Shown here: one piece after another, positions 1 through 64,000 of the stretch
Position numbering within the stretch: the stretch's first letter is position 1
Layout of the letters: each line of letters starts with the position of its first letter
Source of the DNA: Amphibalanus amphitrite
Lineage: Eukaryota > Arthropoda > Thecostraca > Balanomorpha > Balanidae
Length of the DNA stretch: 64,000 nt
Assembly: GCF_019059575.1 (NCBI RefSeq)
Contig: NW_024881501.1
Location: forward strand, 1,116,001 to 1,180,000
Direction: 5' to 3'
Position numbers and translations under genes: made by a program
The notes under the pieces: model-generated
What the model was told of the DNA's origin: nothing
The model's database searches: none
The model's input: only the letters and a program-made list of their open reading frames with translations

Positions 1-509
1 CCGCCGCCAGGGGCGCAGCAGTTGACAGCGGCCACCCGTGATCTGTTAGCCTGCAGACGCCGAGCGCTAGCTGATAAGTCAGAAGTTGGTCGCCAGCGTT
101 ACAAAGATCTGAACCGGCGTTGCCGGGCAGCTGTCATGGCTGACACGGCTGCGCACTTAGAGCGAGAGTGCCAGAAGGCTGGGCCCGCCAGGATGTGGCG
201 TGTGTTACGTCCTATTATTGGTGACAAAAAGGGTACACAGAGCTCGGTTCAGGCAACGCCCCATGCACTAAATTCATATTTCTCTCAGATAGGTCAAGCT
301 ATATCCGCCAATGTTCCGCGACCAAGTAAACATGTGCATGTGAGGCTACCACGCGTACATACATGTAGATTTAAAATGTCAACTATCGACATCGACACAT
401 TGCGCGCGGTTGTTTTCAACATGAAACCTTCAACCTCCACAGGCACTCACGGGATCAGCGTGCAGATGATGCAAAAGTTTTTCGATGGAATAGGGCATGT
501 CTTGCTTAA

Positions 510-987
510 AGGGACCCTCCCACCTTCAAAAAAGTTTATGAATTGGCATGAAAGTGATGTCGCTCGGTTCATAAAGAGCGAAAACGAATATCTACCAAAT
601 TTCACCGAAAAATATTCACCGATTTTCAAGATATTTGACTTTTACTTTTGTTTACTTTTTTGGGATCTCCGCTGTTTCTAGCGACTTTATTTCAGAAGTG
701 TGGCGTTTGCGGCAGATGTTGCGCGCAAATAGCATATACCACCGCGTGCTACAAAACGTTTTAGTCAAACATTTAAAAGTCGTTAGATATCTGCGCTGAC
801 GTCACACATTCAGAGGGGTATTCCTAAGCATTAGCCCCTCTGAATCAAAATGCTGCAATTTTGAAATTCAATATTTCCGATTTAAGGCATTTCTCGATGT
901 TGTGAGTGCCGAAACCGGTAATTGTGAGCCAGGGACCCCATTTTGGCTATCTCAACTCAAATCTAATGTTAAGGTGGGAGGGTCCCT
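510..987. mobile_element. TTAA-flanked 478-bp non-autonomous element A
   Basis: Perfect 17-bp terminal inverted repeats, AGGGACCCTCCCACCTT and its complement, are bounded by TTAA at 506-509 and 988-991. TTAA duplication is the piggyBac hallmark. It has no transposase. An inner hairpin (ATTCAGAGGGG with CCCCTCTGAAT, about 810-848) sits inside. It shares its right TTAA with the next element. Confidence 0.85.
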
Positions 988-991
988 TTAA

Positions 992-1978
992 CCCTATTCC
1001 TGGCGGGCTCCGCCGGGACAAGAAACTGGCGGGGGGGCCGATTCGGCCCCCCCCTGAGATCTCGAGAACGAAGCAAGATAGCGACAAGCGGTAAACGGCA
1101 TCGGATACGCACGGCCAAGATCTACAATTTTTACTAAGGTCATTTTCAGGTCAGGTCAAAGATGACGTCACAGGGGTCGAAAAAGTCAAAATGGCGGCAC
1201 TAGATATGGAGAGAGTTTTTCTCGAATAACTTTCGAATTAGTCAAGATAGGAACAAACTAAGGGCATCATCGTGATCCTCTCGTCAATCCGCATCGAATG
1301 ATATATATGTTGACCTCGAAAGGTCAAGGTCAAAGGTTGACCTCAGGTCACGTGACCTCGAGGTCATCATGTATATCATTCGATGCGTCTTGACGAGCTG
1401 AACACAATGAGACCATCCACGCGTCTGTATCTTGTTCCTGTACGGAGTTATTGGCCAAAAACCTTTGGTGACCTTTGATGACGTCACTTGACCTCACAGC
1501 TGCCCAACAGCAAAACAGACCTCAAGGTAGTGAAGGTTGATCGTATATGAAGTCATGTATGGTATATGGGGCCATTCCGACCCGTTTTAGTGGTAAAAAC
1601 AGGGAGTTGATTTTTCCCCCATTGACTTATAATGGGGAGGTCGCGAAATTGACCTGACCTTAGGTCACCGATATCAAAATTCCGAGATATACAAATTGCA
1701 CATACTGGTACCCTAACTAAACCCTGAAGAGAAGAAATTGATCGGTCAAAAACTCTAGCTCTGGCGTGATTGCAAACTTTTCTGAGGTAGCGTCACCAAA
1801 CCGCCTCTGGTGACCTGACCTGAGGTCAGATCAACTCAAAATTTTCAGACATGTTGCGTAGAAGCCTTTTAGGAAAAGTCAGAAAATTTGAGCTTCCTAG
1901 CTCAACGCGTTTGGGAGATATAACCAAAAAACCTCAGGGGGGGGGGGGGCTCCTGAGGCCCCCCCGCCAGGAATAGGG
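992..1978. mobile_element. TTAA-flanked 987-bp AGGTCA-rich element B
   Basis: Perfect 16-bp terminal repeats (CCCTATTCCTGGCGGG at 992-1007, complement at 1963-1978) are flanked by TTAA at 988-991 and 1979-1982. G-run and C-run hairpins lie just inside both ends. The interior is full of AGGTCA/TGACCT half-sites and contains TGACGTCA. No coding sequence. piggyBac-like, non-autonomous. Confidence 0.88.
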
Positions 1979-3573
1979 TTAACATTGTGAACTCAAGTCT
2001 GACAAAAAACCAGGTCCCCAGCTCTTGGAAGCATGCGGTGATCACACCATTACCGAAGAAGGCTAATGCCACGGAGCCTGTAGATCACCGACCAATATCA
2101 ATTTTGCCGGCCATAACTAAAGTGGTAGAGCGAATTGTCCAACAAGAACTTGCTTCATACTTCATTGAAAATCATTTGTTCAGCACCAATCAACACGGTT
2201 ACCGCCGGGCACATTCGACCGAGACAGCCCTTTCTGTACTGACAGAGCGCATATATAAAGGCATTGATCGGGGCCACGTCACCATTCTGGTAATGTTGGA
2301 CCTCAGCAAATGTTTTGATACTGTGAACCATCAGATCTTGCTCAGAAAGTTAAATTTGTACGGAGTTGACCTGAAGTGGTTTACCGATTATCTATTAGGC
2401 CACACACAGCAGGTCAAGGCTCGCGGAGCTGATGGACAGGAGATTATTTCCGGCATACTACCCAATGATACCGGAGTGTATCAGCCGGCTATCAGGGCGG
2501 GTCTTTGAGCTGCCTTTTGTACAGCATTTACTCGTTAGACATGACTTTATATATCGAAGACGAAGTCGAAGGCATCACATTTGCTGACGATACTCAGCTA
2601 GCAATTACTGGTCCAAAGACTGAACTGCCCAAGATGATCGAAACTCTTCAGAGAGTACTTATCAGAGTATCCGATTGGTTCGCGGAGAACCTACTCAAAA
2701 CAAACGCCAACAAAACTCAACTCATTATTTTTGGTTCTAAAGCAATGTTGAAAAATGTACCTGAAATCAGTATTAATTTCAATGGAAACATCATTACAGA
2801 GTCGAGAGTAGTAAAAAATTTAGGCCTGTACATGGACCGTTACATGACATTTACCAATCACATCGACAGTGTCGTAGCCAAGTGTAGTGGTACACTGATT
2901 GCACTTATGCATGCCAAACACTCGCTCCCAAAAGCCTCGATCAAGCCTATTGTTACCGCTCTTGTCTTTTCCTCAATCAGGTATTGCGTGTCCATTTACG
3001 GAACATGTGCAAAAACTGAGCGCCACAGAATACAGAAAGTTATCAATTTTGCTGCCAGAGTAATTAGCAGACTAAGAAAGCACGACCACATTTCACAAGT
3101 CATTCGCGACTTAAACTGGCTGACCGCTGATCAGTTAGTAGCGTACCATCGAACCACTCTTGTACATAAAGTTGTCACTTCCGGTTGCCCGGAGGCTTTA
3201 TACACATGCATAGCTGCCAGCGATTATCGCCCTGATCGCCGTACGACCAGGCAGTCAGACGAGCTGAGAGTACCGCCGATCCGGACCGAGACCGGAAGAC
3301 GACAGCTGGCGTACAGTGGTATCCAATTTTATAACAAGGTACGCAAAATTCAAACACAAAACAAGACTACTTTCAGGACAGCACTATTTCACTGTCTGGA
3401 TAGGGACGATGCGGGACGATCACCGGTACCGTAGTCATAGTGAGTGTGAGGGACAAATGTGATGATGTGATGGGATGTGTTTTGTATTTTACACCCTGCT
3501 CTTATGTTCGTGTTTTTATTGCATGACGTACGTGGATGAAAAACCGATAAATCGGATTCATGTGAAATAAATG

Positions 3574-3601
3574 TCTTATGTCTTATGTCTTATGTCTTAT
3601 G
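3574..3601 (+). repeat. (TCTTATG)4 tail of non-LTR element
   Basis: Four exact TCTTATG units directly after an AATAAA; marks the 3' end of the non-LTR element. Confidence 0.85.
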
Positions 3602-4301
3602 AGCAAGCAAATATGAGTCAGGAATGGATTTAGGTGGAGAATTGCGCTGGATCATGAGTCAAAAAGAGGCGAATTTCAGTTTTCTCCCATTGACTTATAA
3701 TGGGGAGGTCGCAAAGTTGATCTGACCTTAGGTCATTGTTATCAGAATTCTGAGACATCAATTTTGTACATACTATTGCTCTTAGCAATCGCTGAAAGTT
3801 TCAAAACGATCGGTCACTCGGTGTAGCTAATAGCTGGCAGACATTGAAACGTTTTATGAGGTGCTAACCTTGAATAACCTTAGTCTGAAGTTTTCACAAC
3901 ATGTGTATTGTGTAGAATTGATGCATGATAAGGTGTGCCGAAAACCACAGGGCGTGTTCAAACATCTTCAGCAGGGCGTGGGTTAAAATAAAATCGCTAG
4001 GGGACCTTCGTGCATCCGACCAATTACGTGCTATAAATGTGTCTCTACCTTCAAAACTCTAGGCGTAACAGTTCTTCGCGAAAACTTTTTGGGTCGAAAA
4101 TAGGGGAGTCTGACGTCACTCTGACGTCATTTGCGGCCAGCCTATCATGGCTTCTGATTTTTGTTTGGGGGGGAGCACATGGGGTTAAATGAATCCCAAA
4201 GGGGTCCTGAAAGTTTGGTGACGATATCTGCAGCACTGGGAGATATCTGCAGAAAAGGAGAGGGAGCCTTTTTGCCCCTCTCCCTCCCAACGGGACGCGG
4301 A
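3602..4301. repeat. Remnants of AGGTCA-family elements
   Basis: 3670-3982 matches the module seen at 1611-1910, 11860-12140 and 14235-14515 (ACTTATAATGG, GAGGTCGC, CGCTGAAAGTTTC) and ends GGGTTAA at 3981-3986. 4100-4300 matches the right-hand part of the elements at 29128 and 58592 (paired GACGTCA, then GAAAGTTTGGTGACGAT, then a C-run). Both are truncated copies. Confidence 0.65.
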
Positions 4302-4600
4302 ATAATATTGGGAGTGGCGGTGGAGATGGTTGGCCTGGGAGTGCTATTAGAGCAGCTGGTCGAAAAATACGGGGAGGTCACCTTGTTACTCTGGAAGACA
4401 TGGAGATGGCTCAATAACACTGGGACTGGCGGTGGAGACGGTTGGATAACACTGGGAGTGGCGGTGGAGACGGTTGGATAACACTGGAAGTGGCGGCGGA
4501 GATGTTGGATAACACTGGGAGTGGCGGCGGAGATGGTTGGATAATGCTGGGAGTGGCGGTGGAGATGGTTAAATAATACCGAGGGCTGGGAGTGGCGGTG
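4302..4600. repeat. 32-bp minisatellite upstream of exon 1
   Basis: Unit of the type ATAACACTGGGAGTGGCGG plus GGAGANGGTTGG. One copy lies at 4302-4333 and five more at 4414, 4446, 4478, 4509 and 4541 (31-32 bp apart), then a degenerate one. A 28-bp exon-1 fragment sits between the first copy and the rest. Confidence 0.85.
4374..4401 (+). repeat. Displaced copy of exon 1 start
   Basis: These 28 bases are identical to 5336-5363 inside exon 1; the AATAC before them is also shared, with extra Gs between. The copy then runs into minisatellite, so it cannot encode the exon. It is a fragment duplicated about 960 bp upstream. Confidence 0.85.
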
Positions 4601-4601
4601 C

Positions 4602-5330
4602 TGGCGGCGGAGCCGGTGTCGGAGTCGGTGGTGGCGCCGGAAGGGGCAGCGGTGCCGGGGCCCGGGGCTGACAGCGGTGCCGGGCTGACAGCGGTGTCAG
4701 CAGACACTGGCTCATGCCAGCGCTACTTGGGTGGCTGCCCCGACGTGTCGGCGACAGTTGTGCAGTCCTGCAAAGAACTCGGTGTTTTCTGCAGTCTTGA
4801 AATTTCCTTGAATGCCTGTCAAGCGTTGTCTTCTAGGGGACGAATTAGAATGATTGGCATTTCCTTTCAGACATGTTGGCGATACAAAGTTCTTGCATGC
4901 AACACTACTATAGTAAAATATTATACACGCCTCTAAATTGCCTATAACACGCGAGGTTATACAGAACCCATAACAAAGTCCTACTTCTGCCAATACAATC
5001 TACATGTATTCTTGATGCATGTAGGTATAATGACAGCAGCAATGCATTACAGCTGGCGGTAGAGGATCATGCTATACCGGGCAGGACCGTGCCGCCATCT
5101 ATGGGTGGTACATTAACATTTCGATTTAAATTATTTCCGGGCGCGGGCAGTGTCTGGTGGTGGGTCCGTGGTGTCGTTCGCAACAAGCGCCGCTTTACGC
5201 GGCAGCTGGACCAACAGCCGTCCACTCGGACTGAACTTCTGAAGACAAATTGTGTCAATAATTTGTCTTTGTTTACCATCGCATCCGATAGCTACCAAAT
5301 GATTTTAAGTATTTATGTCTGTGCTTACAG
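4602..5330. other. Sequence upstream of exon 1, nothing recognised
   Basis: GC-rich to about 4750, then mixed sequence. I see no exon, promoter motif or repeat I can support. The membrane-anchor exon of the DPP-like gene was not found here. Confidence 0.5.
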
Positions 5331-61759
<56,429 letters not shown>

Positions 61760-61769
61760 GTCAGTGCCT

Positions 61770-61822
61770 CGCTCCCCCTCTCTTCTCTCTCCCTCTCTCT
61801 CTCTCTCCCTCTCCCTCCTCCG
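61770..61822 (+). repeat. CT-rich microsatellite after exon 12
   Basis: CTCTCTCCCTC-type tract just inside intron 12. Confidence 0.85.
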
Positions 61823-61849
61823 GTCTCGTTCTGCGTCTCCTCCGGCCCC

Positions 61850-62158
61850 AGTGACCGTCGTCCCCTCTCACTGACCGACCAGTGACCGTCGTCCGCTCAC
61901 TGACCGACCATGACCGTCGTCCGCTCACACTGACCAGAGTGACCGTCGTCCGCTCTCACTGACCAGAGTGACCGCCAGTGACCGTCGTCCCTCATACTGA
62001 TCAGTGACCACCAGTGACGGTCATCCCCTCACTGACCACCAGTGACCGCCAGTGACCGTCGTCCGCTCACTGACCAACCAGTGACCGTCGTCCGCTCACT
62101 GACCTACCAGTGACCGCCATTAACCGTCGTCCGTTCACTGACCTACCAGTGACCGCCA
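61850..62158 (+). repeat. GACCGTCGTCCGCTCACT minisatellite, left part
   Basis: Irregular units of about 27-50 bp (GTGACCGTCGTCCGCTCACT, GACCNACCA). Resumes at 63357-63590 after the inserted element. Confidence 0.88.
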
Positions 62159-62162
62159 TTAA

Positions 62163-63352
62163 CCCGCGCCCCGTTGGGCTCTGCCGAGCAACGCGCCCCG
62201 TTGGGGGGGGGGGGGCATTTTGGCCCCCCCCCCTAAGATCTCGAGAACCACGCAACATAGCGACAAGCGGCAAACGGTGTTGGATAGCCCTATCAGGGAA
62301 CTACCTTGTGACCCAACTTTATTGACCTAGGTCAAACCGATGACGTCACAGGTCAGGTCAAAGGTCCAATTTTCACCGTTTACAGGCATTTCAAGAAATG
62401 CGTTGTAAAATCGAGTAAAATGCATTTCATTGAAAATCATCGATGGGGAAATGTTCTTCAAACACATATTCTGCTAGTTGAGGTCACTGATACCAGGTCA
62501 GGTCACTGAGGTCAGGTCACTGGGGGGTCACAATATGAAAGTGTCGTGTGATACATGTTTTATGGTCCATTTTACATGACAAATGCGATTATGTGGGTCA
62601 GGCAGCCTTTGGGGCCAGCTTAGGTCACGTTTTGGTCAAGGTCAGGTCAAGGTCAGGTCAAGGTCAGGTCAAGGTCAGGTCAAATTAGGTCAAATTTCAA
62701 AGTTGATATTTTTGCATAAAATGGGTATCGAATCGATGCAGCTCGTCACGAGGAGTTCAATGGTGGTCTTTGTTTTGCCGTACGAGGTCTAAAATCGCTA
62801 AAAATTGAGTTCAAAAATTTGACGTCATAATTTTTGAACAGTTTTTTCGCTATAACTTGGCCAAAAAAACGAGATATCGATCTGAAATTTTTTATGTATA
62901 TAGAAGAGCGCAGGGACTATCACATATATTCCGGTTTTTTCGAAATTCGGAAAAATTTTGGATTTTTTTTTTTAGTTTCTCTAAAAAAAATCAATTTTTT
63001 GAATTTTTTTGGGTCAAAAAACCAAAATTTTGAAAATCCGAGATAGCAGTTTTGTAGCGCCGCTTTTTGTCTATTAGACCATATAAAGAACTTTGAAATT
63101 GCTTGATAACTGTAGATTTGGTGAGCGTTTCAAGATTGCATGTTTTTTGCTCATTTTTGCTCGAACATGACCTCAGTTTGACCTCAATAACTCCTGACCT
63201 AAGGTGACCTAAGACTTGAAATTTGGTGTGAAGGTGTCAAATTGATGCCCGGAAAGGTACTAAAAATTTGGCGGCGCTGCGCGCCGCCGTTTTCTTGCTA
63301 TTCAGGAAAAACCACAGGGGGGGCAAAATGGCCCCCCCCAACGGGGCGAGGG
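62163..63352. mobile_element. TTAA-type AGGTCA element inserted in a minisatellite
   Basis: TTAA at 62159-62162 and 63353-63356. Ends CCCGCGCCCCGTTGGG and CCCAACGGGGCGAGGG, with G/C-run hairpins inside. It carries the densest AGGTCA array (62633-62692: GGTCAAGGTCA four times). The flanking minisatellite has an undisturbed GCCATTAACCGTCG unit at 62116-62129, the empty target. Confidence 0.93.
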
Positions 63353-63356
63353 TTAA

Positions 63357-63590
63357 CCGTCGTCCGCTCACTGACCTACCAGTGACCGCCATTAACCGTC
63401 GTCCGCTCACACTGATCAGTGTCCGTCGTCCGCTCTCACTGACCAGAGTGACCGCCAGTTTCGGTCGTCCGCTCTCACTGACCAGAGTGACCGCCAGTGA
63501 GCGTCGTCCGCTCACACTGATCAGTGTCCGTCGTCCGCTCTCACTGACCAGAGTGACCGCCAGTGAGCGTCGTCCGCTCTCCAACTCCCT
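63357..63590 (+). repeat. GACCGTCGTCCGCTCACT minisatellite, right part
   Basis: Continues the array interrupted by the TTAA element. Confidence 0.88.
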
Positions 63591-64000
63591 CTCCGGTCCC
63601 GGCCGTTATATCCGCCCTCTCGATCTCGGGTGCCCACCATCCTCTTATACTGCTGAGCCAATACACATAGGAGCCATGTGATATTGTTGGGCGACACAGC
63701 GACCCCGGCCACAGGGGCAGCGACCGATATTGTTCAGTGCTGCCGGCCATCTTACAGTGCATCAGACACAAATGCCATTTTTTGTTTTGTGCTTCGCTGT
63801 TTTGTCATTTCCTAATTCTCAGGCCCTACGTTTCATCTCGTGTGGCTGCTTTACCGGATGGGCCGAAAAAAGTTCCGAACTTTAAAGCTGGGTTGAACGA
63901 CGTTTGTTTATTTGATAATTTACGAATTCATTCATTCAAGATCTCATGTTCACGAACAATTCTTGAACGTTCATGAACGTCATCATCAGATAAACAAGTC
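63591..64000 (+). other. Right edge of window, no gene seen
   Basis: Unrecognised intron 12 sequence with no acceptor and exon resembling the last DPP-like segment. Confidence 0.5.

Larger units (their letters stand above)
1..3601 (+). pseudogene. CR1/L2-like non-LTR retrotransposon, reverse transcriptase ORF interrupted and frameshifted
   Basis: The ORF is open from base 1 (cut by the window edge) to the TTAA at 506-509. It resumes in the same frame at 1983, so removing the two elements between leaves one TTAA and a continuous frame. RT motifs follow: HRPISILPAITKVVERI (about 2090), HGYRRAHSTETALSVL, MLDLSKCFDTVNHQILL, then FADDTQL near 2583. A frameshift near 2460-2510 destroys the GVPQGS-type motif, so it is dead even without the insertions. 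The 3' part ends with AATAAA and four TCTTATG units, a short-repeat tail as in CR1/L2-like elements. The 5' endonuclease part lies left of the window. Confidence 0.88.

Overview
The window is eukaryotic, most likely from a marine invertebrate. A crustacean such as a barnacle would fit, but that is inference from very GC-rich exons, CR1-type non-LTR elements with a PHD-finger ORF1, and dense DNA transposons. No bacterial operons, CRISPR, tRNA or rRNA were seen.

One host gene runs through it on the plus strand (5331 to 61759 and beyond): a dipeptidyl-peptidase-IV family protein of the DPP6/DPP10 kind. I assembled 12 exons from protein similarity. All introns are GT-AG, all 11 junction phases agree, and together they give about 688 codons: the beta-propeller and most of the alpha/beta hydrolase domain. 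The catalytic serine is replaced (GWQYGGY), so it is predicted to be a non-enzymatic homologue. The N-terminal membrane anchor and the last exon(s) with the DEGH-type histidine lie outside the window or were not found.

The exon borders are unusual. At exons 5, 6, 7, 8, 9 and 11 the edge of the exon plus the adjoining splice site has been tandemly copied, 2 to about 14 times. The result is minisatellites full of decoy donors or acceptors.

The introns are mostly mobile DNA. (1) 1-3601: a broken CR1/L2-like non-LTR element, with two TTAA-flanked elements inserted at one TTAA of its ORF. (2) 7563-11740: a nearly intact CR1/jockey-type non-LTR element on the minus strand. (3) Many piggyBac-like TTAA elements of about 0.5-1.5 kb carry dense AGGTCA motifs (nuclear-receptor half-sites) and G-run/C-run hairpin ends. 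(4) hAT and TA-flanked miniature elements, several with exact target duplications. (5) Intron 10 (25 kb) holds a Tc1/mariner-like transposon (36912-58436), split by a 17.1-kb LTR retrotransposon (40419-57505, minus strand). Its two LTRs are each about 7.7 kb, and only 1.67 kb lies between them. It has TG...CA ends, a TCAA target duplication, a tRNA-Lys-type primer binding site and a purine tract. I regard this giant-LTR, coding-poor element and the exon-edge minisatellites as the most novel items.
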